From an uncultured bacterium (GTDB lineage: Bacteria > Planctomycetota > Phycisphaerae > Phycisphaerales > SM1A02), in the NCBI GenBank assembly GCA_903867275.1, contig CAIPQY010000072.1, positions 1 to 18,400 of the forward strand: 18,400 bases of DNA. The letters run 5' to 3'. The notes beneath the pieces were generated by a model. The model ran no database searches. It saw only the letters and a program-made list of their open reading frames with translations, and was not told where the DNA came from. The first letter of the stretch is position 1. Each line of letters starts with the position of its first letter. Shown piece after piece: positions 1 through 7,371 of this stretch. The translations under genes and the position numbers were made by a program.

Positions 1-425
1 GCGCGCTGCCGCGCTTCGGTTTCATCGGTCTGCAGCGTCCAGCCCTGCATGCCATGCACGCCGGCCTGCATGGGATGCTCCTGCAGCATGCGCTGACAGA
101 AGGCGTGGATGGTGCTGATGCACGCGCGGTCGAAGTCGGCCAGCGCCTGCTGCAGCAGCAGCCGGGCGCGCGCGTCGGCAGCCGGGCTCGCTTCCAGCGA
201 CTGCTGCAGTTCGCTTCGGATGCGCTGCGAAAGTTCGGCGGCGGCCGCGTTGGTGTAACTCATCACCAGCATGCGCGGCATGGGCACGCCCGTGAGCACC
301 AGCCGACTCACCAGCTTCTGGATCGCGTGCGTCTTGCCCGTGCCCGCGCTGGCCTCGATCACGGTCAGCCCCGAAAGATCCGCGGTGGCGGCGTCGAACG
401 GAACGGCGGTCACTTCGTCGGCCAT
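1..425 (-). CDS. recB: Exodeoxyribonuclease V beta subunit RecB, N-terminal part (gene cut by window edge)
   Basis: Partial gene; only the first 141 residues are inside the window. RecB is the UvrD-type 3'-5' helicase and nuclease subunit of RecBCD, which processes double-strand breaks in the cytoplasm. Seen directly: Walker A in VIEASAGTGKTHAIQKL (about residues 22-38), a motif-Ia-like SYTNAAAELSQRIRSEL, and the conserved STIHAFCQRML. These match the order and spacing at the N-terminus of RecB. The ATG at 425-423 follows GGAGG (minus strand, 434-430) after 4 nt. The start lies inside the 3' end of recC (16-bp overlap), so the two subunits are probably translationally coupled. The usual motif Ia TFT is SYT here. 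A downstream recD is expected but would lie outside the window. Confidence 0.95.
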   Translation of the reverse strand, partial: MADEVTAVPFDAATADLSGLTVIEASAGTGKTHAIQKLVSRLVLTGVPMPRMLVMSYTNAAAAELSQRIRSELQQSLEASPAADARARLLLQQALADFDRACISTIHAFCQRMLQEHPMQAGVHGMQGWTLQTDETEARQR

Positions 426-3400
426 CCGTCCTCCTTCATCGCCTGCTTGATCTCGGCGGCGATGTCGTCGAGGCCCGTGGGCACGGTCGCACCCTGCACG
501 GCAAGGGTTGCGCCGGCTCCCCACGGCTCGCGCGCAAACACCAGGCCGTTGGCGGCATCCTGCATCACGCCACGCGCTTTGAACGCGCCGTGCAACGCCT
601 CCTGCACCTTGTGAATGCGTTCCTCAGGGGGCTTCTCCGGATCCCATGCCATCACCACCTTCGGCTCGATGGGCAACGGCACGCATGTTGCGGCCACAGC
701 GAACTCCATCAGGCGCTCCAGCCGCTGCATGGCCTTGCCCGGATCGAGGGCCGCGTAGAACTTCGGCGTCTTCTGACCAAGCGGCATCACGATCGAGTGC
801 GAACCCGGCGTGATCACGCTCCACATCAGGTGCCGCATCCACAGCGCGATGAGGTGGTGCTTCTTTCCAGCCGGATACCACAGCACCTGCACCGGCGCAT
901 CCGCCAATCGCTCCACCTGCACGGCGAACGCCTGCTCTCGTACCTGCAGCATGTGATCCGTACAGATGGTCCGCGCGGGCTCGGCGTTCAGCCAGCCCTG
1001 CTTCACGGCCAACGCGGACACGGCACCACGCGCCTCCAGTGCTTCGTCCAATGATGCTTGAGCGATGGCGGCCCCGATCTGCCCATGCGGAAGCCACCCG
1101 TGCAACCGCACGGCACGCATCCACACCGCGCCATCAACGCCCCGGAACATGGCGCGCACACACGACTCGCGACGCTTCCAGTCCTGCAGCGGGTCGGTCT
1201 GCACCAGCTCGTCGCTTTCGGCGAGCAGGCTCTCGGTGTCCGGCACGCGAAGGCCAAGCCGCTCGAGCAGCGCCTCGGCGGGATCGCGCAACGCCTTCAT
1301 CCATGCGTGCATCGATTCAGGCATGCGCGGCTCCACCTGCGCGCCATCGAACAGGTCGTGCACCATCGGCTGCTTGCGACCGCGCTCCGCCGCCTCGGCA
1401 GACTGGCGAGCCTGTGCGTCGAATCCCGGCGCAAACGGCTTCGTCCACGCCTCCGGCTGATCCGCCCGCTGCGGATGCACGGTCACCAGCGCGGCGCGCA
1501 GTCGCTTGGCCCCCGCCCGGTCCGCGGCCTCGGCTGCACACGCATCAAGCAGTTGATCCACCACCGGCGAAGGTGGGCGCCGATCGGCGGTGCGCGGATC
1601 CACGCCGCAGTGGATGATCACCAGCCGCTTGTGCGCGGCGTGCACGCATTCGAGGAACAGCTGCAGGTCTTCCTGCCGCGCGATCTGATCGCCTGCGCGT
1701 GGCGCTGCCGAGATCAGGTCAAGCCCATCGGCGTGGCGGCTGCGCGGGAAGGCACCCGGTTCAAGGCCCACCAGCACCAGCACATCGAAGGGCACGCTTC
1801 GCATGGGCGCCAGACGCGCCAGCGTGATGCCGCCCGATGCGAAGTGCGTGCCCTCGCGCGTGTCGGCGATGGCTGCCTCCAGTTGTTCGCGCGCCGACGC
1901 GAAGTCGAGCGGCTCGACGAACCCCCCGCGCTGCGCGGCCTGCGCGAGCCGTTGCAGACCCTCGTTCAACTGACGACGCTCGCGTCCGAAGTCGGCGTGC
2001 TCCACGGCGGGCAGCACGTGTTCCGCAAGTTTCAGCAGCAGGTCGCACCATTCGGCGAGCGGTCGCGCAGTGGATGCCGCGCGCACGAAATCCGCCACCG
2101 CCTCGATCGCGCGCACCACCTGATGCAGCTCCTCCAAACCGGCGCTTCCCGAGGCTGGCGCAGGCAGCAGATCCATGTCCACGCAGGCAAGCGGCTCGGC
2201 ACGTTCGGCCATGTCCAGCGGATCGACCGCGGTCTGCATGGCCAGCCCCAGCACCACGCGGTCCACGGCCCACTGCAGCGTGTGGATGCGATCATCCGCC
2301 ACGCGATCACGCTCAAGCCGCGCCGCACGATCGAACTGGTCCAGGAAGCGCCGCGCCCCGGCCTGTTCCAGTCGATCCAGCCACCGCGCCAAACCTTCGG
2401 AGCGAAGTCGAAGCTTCGCCAGCACGTTGGGCTGCCCGAGCACCGCCTGCAGGCAGGCCATGGTCAAGCCCTCGCTCACGGCCGCGATCACGTGCCGCAT
2501 GGCCACCGCCAGCGAACTCGCGCGTGCAAGCTGCTTGTCGGCCGCAGTCAACGGAAGCTGCCCATGCTGCGCGAACACCGACTCGATGGCGTTGCCCGCG
2601 CCCACGATGTCCGGCGTGAGAATGGCCACGCGCTCCGGACGCAGGCCCGGCATGTCGCTCATGGCGGCAAGCACCGCTTCGTGCGCCACCTCGGCGGCGC
2701 GATGCGGCGTTGTGACGGCGTGCACTTGAATCGACGCGTCGGCCTCTCCGATCCCCGGCTCCGGCGGCTGATCGAGCAGCAGATCGCGCTGCAGCCGCGC
2801 GAGCATGGTGGCGGCTGGCGGCGCATCCGTGGATTCGTCGTCAAGTTCCACATTCAGGTCCAGCAACACGCGCTGCGCGTGGCTGGCCTGACGGCCCATG
2901 GCATCAAGCAGCAGATGACCGGGCTGCATGTGCAGCGCCTTCGCCGTGTCCGCCTCGCTCATGCCTGCCTCGGCGGCATCCCACAGCAGTTGTCGCCGCG
3001 TGGATCGCTCGGCCACGAAGGCCTGCGTGGGGGTGAGCATGTGCAGCGTCACGCGCGTGTGACGCGCCAACGCCTGCAGCACCTGCAGTAGAAACGGAGA
3101 GAGCAGCGACACGCCGAACACGCTCACGAACGCGGGCAGCTGCAGCGCCTTGGGCGCGGGTCCCTGCTGAAGCACGTTCACCAGTTCGCGCAGGCGACCC
3201 CATGCACGGTGCGTTTTTGTGTCGCCAGCAGTGGCACGCCAGAGCGGGCGCTGCCAGGCTTCCAGTTCGCGCAGATGGGCCGCGGCGTTCGTGGGCAGAC
3301 CGCTGGCATCGCGTTGCCAGGCGGTGACCAGTTCCGGTCGGTCCACCTGATAGCGGTCGAATGCATCGGCGAGTCGGCGCGACACGCGAAGCAGACCAGC

Positions 3401-3832
3401 ATGGTCGATGGTGGCGCCGCGCGTTTGCACCATCGTAAGCACGGGACGCACAGCCGACGCGGGCACGGCACCCTGCCCGCGCGCCGCGTCAGAGAGCACG
3501 GTGGCGATGCGGAAAGTCAGTTCATGCAGATCTTCGCGACCGCGCGGCGGCTGATCCGTCGTGCCTTGGCAGGCGAGTTCAAGGAGAAAACCTCGCAGGA
3601 ACGGCGTGTCGACGCCGCCCCACGCGCCGAGGCGCTGCGCCATCTCGCCGCGAAGCCAGCGGCCAAGGCCGGGGCCCTGCACCGCCACCACGCAGCGATC
3701 AAGCGGGCCGGGCGCCGCAGGGCCCGTGAACTCGGCCGCCAGATCTGCGGCGAGTGCATCGGCTGTCGCGGCACGCACCACGCGAAGTCCGGCTTGGCCC
3801 GGAGCGTTGGTTTGATTCGCGTGTGAGGACAC
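410..3832 (-). CDS. recC: Exodeoxyribonuclease V gamma subunit RecC
   Basis: RecC is the non-catalytic RecBCD subunit with an inactivated helicase/nuclease fold; in E. coli it recognises Chi. With the GTG start at 3832-3830 the protein is 1140 aa, close to E. coli RecC in length. Seen: an N-terminal LRVVRAATADAL segment followed by VVAVQGPGLGRWLRGEMAQ, like the RecC N-terminus. A mid region reads RVAILTPDIVGAGNAIESVF. The strongest match is LARLAPMRSVPFDVLVLVGL, then GAFPRSRHADGLDLIS, GDQIARQEDLQLFLE and RPPSPVVDQLLD, the most conserved block of the family. No Walker A was seen, as expected for RecC. The frame stays open up to an ATG at 3916, but those 28 extra residues do not look like RecC, there is no Shine-Dalgarno, and a TACACT hexamer lies 6 nt before the GTG. 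Its 3' end overlaps recB by 16 bp. Confidence 0.95.
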   Translation of the reverse strand: MSSHANQTNAPGQAGLRVVRAATADALAADLAAEFTGPAAPGPLDRCVVAVQGPGLGRWLRGEMAQRLGAWGGVDTPFLRGFLLELACQGTTDQPPRGREDLHELTFRIATVLSDAARGQGAVPASAVRPVLTMVQTRGATIDHAGLLRVSRRLADAFDRYQVDRPELVTAWQRDASGLPTNAAAHLRELEAWQRPLWRATAGDTKTHRAWGRLRELVNVLQQGPAPKALQLPAFVSVFGVSLLSPFLLQVLQALARHTRVTLHMLTPTQAFVAERSTRRQLLWDAAEAGMSEADTAKALHMQPGHLLLDAMGRQASHAQRVLLDLNVELDDESTDAPPAATMLARLQRDLLLDQPPEPGIGEADASIQVHAVTTPHRAAEVAHEAVLAAMSDMPGLRPERVAILTPDIVGAGNAIESVFAQHGQLPLTAADKQLARASSLAVAMRHVIAAVSEGLTMACLQAVLGQPNVLAKLRLRSEGLARWLDRLEQAGARRFLDQFDRAARLERDRVADDRIHTLQWAVDRVVLGLAMQTAVDPLDMAERAEPLACVDMDLLPAPASGSAGLEELHQVVRAIEAVADFVRAASTARPLAEWCDLLLKLAEHVLPAVEHADFGRERRQLNEGLQRLAQAAQRGGFVEPLDFASAREQLEAAIADTREGTHFASGGITLARLAPMRSVPFDVLVLVGLEPGAFPRSRHADGLDLISAAPRAGDQIARQEDLQLFLECVHAAHKRLVIIHCGVDPRTADRRPPSPVVDQLLDACAAEAADRAGAKRLRAALVTVHPQRADQPEAWTKPFAPGFDAQARQSAEAAERGRKQPMVHDLFDGAQVEPRMPESMHAWMKALRDPAEALLERLGLRVPDTESLLAESDELVQTDPLQDWKRRESCVRAMFRGVDGAVWMRAVRLHGWLPHGQIGAAIAQASLDEALEARGAVSALAVKQGWLNAEPARTICTDHMLQVREQAFAVQVERLADAPVQVLWYPAGKKHHLIALWMRHLMWSVITPGSHSIVMPLGQKTPKFYAALDPGKAMQRLERLMEFAVAATCVPLPIEPKVVMAWDPEKPPEERIHKVQEALHGAFKARGVMQDAANGLVFAREPWGAGATLAVQGATVPTGLDDIAAEIKQAMKEDGWPTK

Positions 3833-3838
3833 GCGGCC

Positions 3839-3844
3839 AGTGTA
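3839..3844 (-). promoter_or_regulatory. Putative -10 element (TACACT) for recC
   Basis: On the minus strand TACACT lies 6 nt before the GTG chosen as the recC start, and no Shine-Dalgarno is visible. Transcription from this -10 would begin at or next to the start codon, giving a leaderless mRNA. No convincing -35 box was found. The same arrangement recurs at four other genes in the window. Confidence 0.45.
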
Positions 3845-3946
3845 AATGGCGCGCCCGGACGCAATTTGGACGCTTTCACACGCGGTGAGGTTCAGCCCAC
3901 CGGGCGATGTGGGCACGACGCCACGCGACCCGCGCAGGTTGCCCGC

Positions 3947-4966
3947 TCACGCCTCCGCCTTCCACCCATACGGCTGGTAGCGGTGCTCGAACCTTCCGTC
4001 CGCCCACAGGTCCACCACGCCGTAGCCCTCCGGCGTGCCCTGGATCGGGCCCTTCCACCAGTTGCCGCTCACCGCGCCGTCGCAGATGTAGGTGATGCCG
4101 TCGATCTGGCAGCGGTCGAGCAGGTGGATGTGACCGCTCAGGCACAGCTTCACGCCACCATGCCGCTTGAACATGTGGTGCAGGTGGTCGCCGTCGGTGT
4201 GCATCTCGCCGGCCTGCACGATGGTGTCCTGCCCGCGCTTCTCCAGCGTGCGCGGATTGCCGAACACCATCGCCGACACGCACAGGATCGGGATGTGGCT
4301 CACCACGCAGATGGGCGTGGTGACGGGCGTGTCTTTCAGCGTCTGCTCAAGCCACGCCAACTGCTCGGGATCGATGAAGGCGACGTATCCATCGCCCTTC
4401 GACTGCACCGAATCCAGCACCAGGAAGCGCCAGCCGCCGCGGTCGAAGCTGCGGTAGCTGCGCGGGAAGCCATACAGATCGCACGCGAACTTCTTGCCCC
4501 AGTCGGCCTCGCTGCCGCTGGTGCCGCTCTTGGGCTTGTTCCATCCGAAGATGTCGTGATTGCCCAGCGTGTGCTCGACCGGCAGCGAGCAGTGCTGCTT
4601 CCAGGTGGCTCGGAAGGCCTGCGCAAGTTCCGTGGCCCGCCCCTGCTTCGCCTCGAACACATCCATCACGTTGTCGCCGCCGGTCAGGATGAAGTCAGGC
4701 TTGCGATCGAGCGACTGCGCATGCTCCAGGCACGCCGCCGTGCCTCGCGCACCACCGCGCTCGGGCTGCAGGTGGCTGTCGGTCAGATGCGCGAAGCGCA
4801 GACAGGGTTCTCCTGCGCCACGATGTGCGGGCGAGGCGGGTGATGTCTGGCTTGCAGCAAGGCCAGCCTTCGCTCCCGCGCAGCCAAGCAGCCCCATCAA
4901 CGGAAGCGCGGCGGTGGCCGCCAGGAAAGATCGTCGGGAGCCTGGATCGTGCGGGGTATCGCTCAT
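3947..4966 (-). CDS. Tat-exported lipoprotein, calcineurin-like metallophosphoesterase
   Basis: Predicted 339-aa phosphoesterase on the outer face of the cytoplasmic membrane; the substrate is unknown. Residues 10-29 (SRRSFL, a hydrophobic stretch, then LLGC) form a twin-arginine signal ending in a lipobox, with Cys29 the likely lipidated residue. The five metallophosphoesterase motifs are present in order: DSH (63-65), GGDNVMD (96-102), GNHD (135-138), SHIPI (223-227) and GHIH (278-281). These are the usual dinuclear metal ligands. The reading frame stays open far upstream, but the signal peptide and a TACGTT hexamer 7 nt before the ATG fix the start at 4966. The gene lies 68 bp after the threonine dehydrogenase gene and 114 bp before recC. 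The family is broad (phosphodiesterases, acid phosphatases, nucleotidases), so no substrate is assigned. Confidence 0.9.
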   Translation of the reverse strand: MSDTPHDPGSRRSFLAATAALPLMGLLGCAGAKAGLAASQTSPASPAHRGAGEPCLRFAHLTDSHLQPERGGARGTAACLEHAQSLDRKPDFILTGGDNVMDVFEAKQGRATELAQAFRATWKQHCSLPVEHTLGNHDIFGWNKPKSGTSGSEADWGKKFACDLYGFPRSYRSFDRGGWRFLVLDSVQSKGDGYVAFIDPEQLAWLEQTLKDTPVTTPICVVSHIPILCVSAMVFGNPRTLEKRGQDTIVQAGEMHTDGDHLHHMFKRHGGVKLCLSGHIHLLDRCQIDGITYICDGAVSGNWWKGPIQGTPEGYGVVDLWADGRFEHRYQPYGWKAEA

Positions 4967-4973
4967 GGTGGCG

Positions 4974-4979
4974 AACGTA
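4974..4979 (-). promoter_or_regulatory. Putative -10 element (TACGTT) for the Tat phosphoesterase
   Basis: TACGTT on the minus strand fits TANNNT and sits 7 nt before the ATG at 4966. There is no Shine-Dalgarno in the short space, so the transcript may be leaderless. No clear -35 box. Confidence 0.35.
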
Positions 4980-5034
4980 CACCGGACACGCCTGCGCCGC
5001 GTCCGATAGAGACCCCCGTCCCTCTTTGGGGCGC

Positions 5035-6111
5035 TTATCGGTAGCGAGCCGTGATGCGCGGCATCAGGTACTCGTCGAACGCCCGCTGCATGTCGTGCTT
5101 CGGGCTCCAGCCCCAGTCCCCACGCGCAGCCGCGTCGTTCACATCCTCGGGCCAGCTGTCCACGATCGACTGGCGACCCAGGTCGGGCTCGAAGGTGATC
5201 TTCGCGTTCGGGAAGCGCTCCATCACCAGGCGCTCGAAATCCCCTGCCGACGGCGCGAATCCGGCCACGTTGTACACGCAGCGCGTCAGGTTCTCCTTGG
5301 GCGCGGCGGCCAGCTTCAGGATGGCCTCCACCGCATCGGGCATGGTCATGAACGGAATGCGCGCGTCGCGGCGCACGAAGCAGGCGTACGGATTGCCCTG
5401 CGCCGCGGCGTGGATCATCTCGGGCCCGTAGTCGCTGGTGCCGCCGCTCGGCAGCGTGTCGGCGCTGATGATGCCGGGGAAGCGGATGCTTCGGAAGTCG
5501 ATCGGGTTGGGCGTGCGATCCTTCGCCAGCTTGCGATAGTGGCTCTCGTAGTAGCGGCCCAGATGCTCGCCCGCCAGCTTGTTCACGCCGTACATGGTGT
5601 GCGGCTCCAGGAACTGGTCCTCGCGCACCGCACCGGCCTTTCGCTTGGTGTCGAGATCCGGAATGCCGTACGCCGCGATCGAGCTCGGGAAGATGAACTT
5701 CACGCGTCGACCATGGCTGCGCGCCTGCTCGGCCGACAGCTTGAGCAGGTTGAGCGTGCCCACCACGTTCACCTGGTGCGCGGTTTCGGGCGCGAACTCG
5801 CCACGCGTGCTCAGCAGCGCGGCAAGGTGGAACACCTCGTCCACCTCGTACATGGCCAGCAGTCGCTCCAGCAGGTTCGCGTCGCACACGTCGCCCACGA
5901 AGGCGTTCTCGCAATGCTCGCGCACATGCGGATCCAGTTCGCGGATGTCCATCGCCACCACGCTGGTGTCCTTGCGCGCCGCCAGCGCCGAGATGAGCGA
6001 ATGCCCCATCTCGCCACCGGCGCCCGTGACCAGCACGGCGCGACTGCGGCGGCCTCCTGAAAGTGGACGCTCGTGAACGGCGGGATACATGCCTGACTTG
6101 CCTGGACTCAT
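5035..6111 (-). CDS. L-threonine 3-dehydrogenase, SDR (NAD-dependent epimerase-like) type
   Basis: Cytoplasmic 358-aa extended short-chain dehydrogenase, predicted to oxidise L-threonine to 2-amino-3-oxobutanoate with NAD+. Seen: the NAD-binding loop LVTGAGGEMGHSL (27-39), MDIRELD (54-60), GDVCD (73-77), HLAALLSTRGEFA (95-107), FPSSIAAYG (141-149), and catalytic Tyr174/Lys178 in YGVNK. More specific is the C-terminal half: RFPGIIS (210-216), GGTSDYG, FMTMPDA, FEPDLGRQSIVDSWP (307-321) and GDWGWSP. These match the SDR-type threonine dehydrogenase signature rather than a UDP-sugar epimerase. The ATG at 6111 overlaps the preceding stop as ATGA (4 bp), suggesting coupling. A second ATG at 6090 would remove seven residues. 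It is unrelated in fold to the zinc-dependent E. coli Tdh. Confidence 0.85.
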   Translation of the reverse strand: MSPGKSGMYPAVHERPLSGGRRSRAVLVTGAGGEMGHSLISALAARKDTSVVAMDIRELDPHVREHCENAFVGDVCDANLLERLLAMYEVDEVFHLAALLSTRGEFAPETAHQVNVVGTLNLLKLSAEQARSHGRRVKFIFPSSIAAYGIPDLDTKRKAGAVREDQFLEPHTMYGVNKLAGEHLGRYYESHYRKLAKDRTPNPIDFRSIRFPGIISADTLPSGGTSDYGPEMIHAAAQGNPYACFVRRDARIPFMTMPDAVEAILKLAAAPKENLTRCVYNVAGFAPSAGDFERLVMERFPNAKITFEPDLGRQSIVDSWPEDVNDAAARGDWGWSPKHDMQRAFDEYLMPRITARYR

Positions 6112-7043
6112 GGTCGGATTGGAAACCTTGAAAGGAGCTTCTTGATCTGCAGGACGCCGGCAAGCTCGTCGCCGTCGCCCTTGAATTGCATCATCACCGG
6201 TCCGCGGAACCCGCCCTCGCGCACGCGCTGCACGCAGTAGCTGGTGGGAAAGCGCGTGCTCTCGCCATCGGGCTTGAACGCGGTGTAGTCGGCCAGCACG
6301 CACGCGGCGTAGGGCATGACGAGTTCGAGGCCGCGGTTGCGGTGGTACTCCTCGGTGTCGCTCACGCGCCAGCTGTCGAAGGTGGGTTCCAGCCGGATCA
6401 TCGCGTCCTGCAGCTGGTTCATCAGCGCGGCCAGGAACTGCCCGTTGCTGGTCAGTCCGCCGAGGCACTTCACCACCCCCTGCAGGCCCGCGTCCTTCAA
6501 CAGCGGCATGCACTCGCGCACGCCGGCAACGGCCAGCGGCAACTGCGCGTCGTAGTCGCCCTCGCCCCGCAGGTCGAGCGATACGCCGATGCATGAAAGC
6601 CTGCGCGCGCCTTCGATCCACGGCTTCAGGCGCTCCAGCACCGCCTTGCGCGCACCGGCATCGGCGCTGGCCAGGCCGGGCCCGACCTCAGGATCCAGCA
6701 GCACGCTTTTCAGTCCGGCATCATCACTGGCCGCACGCACCGGCGAGAACGCCTCGGTGCTTGCCGCGCCAAGCAGCGACGCACACCATGACACGCGCGA
6801 CACGCCCACCTTCTGCTGCACCATGGCCGGGAACGCCGTGGGCTTCATGCCCGCCTCGAAGGCACGCCGGAACGACGCCTGCGTCACGCCCATTGGATTC
6901 GGCGCAGCCAATCGCTGCTTCCGTGCGCCAATGTCCTCCGGCGCCTCGACGGGCCTGGCAGCCGGCGGCGTCTGCGCGCCCGCGCAGGCCGACATCACCC
7001 CGAATCCGATCGAAGACAGCAGTGCCCTGCGCGAAAGGTTCAT
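6108..7043 (-). CDS. Tat-exported TIM-barrel protein, sugar phosphate isomerase/epimerase-like
   Basis: 311-aa protein, probably a membrane-anchored lipoprotein outside the cytoplasmic membrane. Residues 4-20 (SRRALLSSIGFGVMSAC) combine a twin-arginine motif with a lipobox Cys. The body resembles the xylose isomerase-like/AP endonuclease 2 TIM barrel: MGVTQASFRRAFEAG near the N-terminus, VVKCLGGLTSNGQF in the middle, and a C-terminal FRGPVMMQFKGDGDELAGVL followed by a short helix. Such proteins are common in Planctomycetota, but most have no known substrate. I could not place the metal ligands with confidence, so activity is uncertain. It starts 7 bp after the small membrane protein stops and overlaps the threonine dehydrogenase gene by 4 bp. 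There is no good Shine-Dalgarno, so coupled translation is likely. Confidence 0.7.
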   Translation of the reverse strand: MNLSRRALLSSIGFGVMSACAGAQTPPAARPVEAPEDIGARKQRLAAPNPMGVTQASFRRAFEAGMKPTAFPAMVQQKVGVSRVSWCASLLGAASTEAFSPVRAASDDAGLKSVLLDPEVGPGLASADAGARKAVLERLKPWIEGARRLSCIGVSLDLRGEGDYDAQLPLAVAGVRECMPLLKDAGLQGVVKCLGGLTSNGQFLAALMNQLQDAMIRLEPTFDSWRVSDTEEYHRNRGLELVMPYAACVLADYTAFKPDGESTRFPTSYCVQRVREGGFRGPVMMQFKGDGDELAGVLQIKKLLSRFPIRP

Positions 7044-7050
7044 CGCCGGC

Positions 7051-7359
7051 TCAGGCGTCGCCCTTCATGTGCGTCTGGTGCGGATGCACGAAACGCTCCG
7101 CCATGTCGTCGGCGCTGGTCCATTGATGGGCCTTCATGTGCGCGATGGTGCTGATCACGGCCAGCACCAGCGGACCCACCAGAAAGCCCAGGATCACCTT
7201 GCCCTGCGCCTCGGTGGGCAGGTAGTCGCCGATGATCACGCCGGCAAAGGCCGCACACGCGCCGTACAGCACCGCGTTCAGCAGGAACAGCTTGATGGCG
7301 TGCTTGAATCCCATCTTGCGAGGGGCCGGACGGTCGTGACGCTGGTGCGAATGGCTCAT
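7051..7359 (-). CDS. Small two-helix membrane protein, function unknown
   Basis: 102-aa protein that I do not recognise. Two hydrophobic segments are visible, about residues 21-45 and 54-74, joined by a short polar turn (DYLPTEAQGK). This predicts an inner-membrane hairpin with both ends on the same side. The N-terminal tail (MSHSHQRHDR) and the C-terminal tail (FVHPHQTHMK) are His-rich, which could bind metal, but nothing else supports that. It lies between the PLP enzyme (9 bp upstream) and the TIM-barrel gene (7 bp downstream), so it is probably in the same transcription unit as the latter. A TAGACT hexamer 6 nt before the ATG may give it its own leaderless start. Confidence 0.7.
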   Translation of the reverse strand: MSHSHQRHDRPAPRKMGFKHAIKLFLLNAVLYGACAAFAGVIIGDYLPTEAQGKVILGFLVGPLVLAVISTIAHMKAHQWTSADDMAERFVHPHQTHMKGDA

Positions 7360-7365
7360 CGCGGC

Positions 7366-7371
7366 AGTCTA
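7366..7371 (-). promoter_or_regulatory. Putative -10 element (TAGACT) for the small membrane protein gene
   Basis: TAGACT on the minus strand lies 6 nt before the ATG at 7359. Its first three bases are the TAG stop codon of the preceding PLP-enzyme gene. The same hexamer with the same 6-nt spacing precedes mutL. No -35 box was identified. Confidence 0.4.

Noticed and set aside
1058..3091. A long open frame (677 codons) on the plus strand opposite recC
   Set aside because: recC is unmistakable on the other strand. Long antisense frames are expected in GC-rich coding DNA, and this one shows no family motif and is rich in His/Arg, typical of a shadow frame.
4967..6163. In-frame upstream extension of the Tat phosphoesterase
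   Set aside because: The frame stays open through the threonine dehydrogenase gene, but a Tat signal peptide begins at the ATG at 4966, so the extension is a shadow.
6112..6621. Upstream extension of the threonine dehydrogenase
   Set aside because: It reads through the TIM-barrel gene in another frame. The ATGA overlap and the NAD-binding motif position fit the ATG at 6111.
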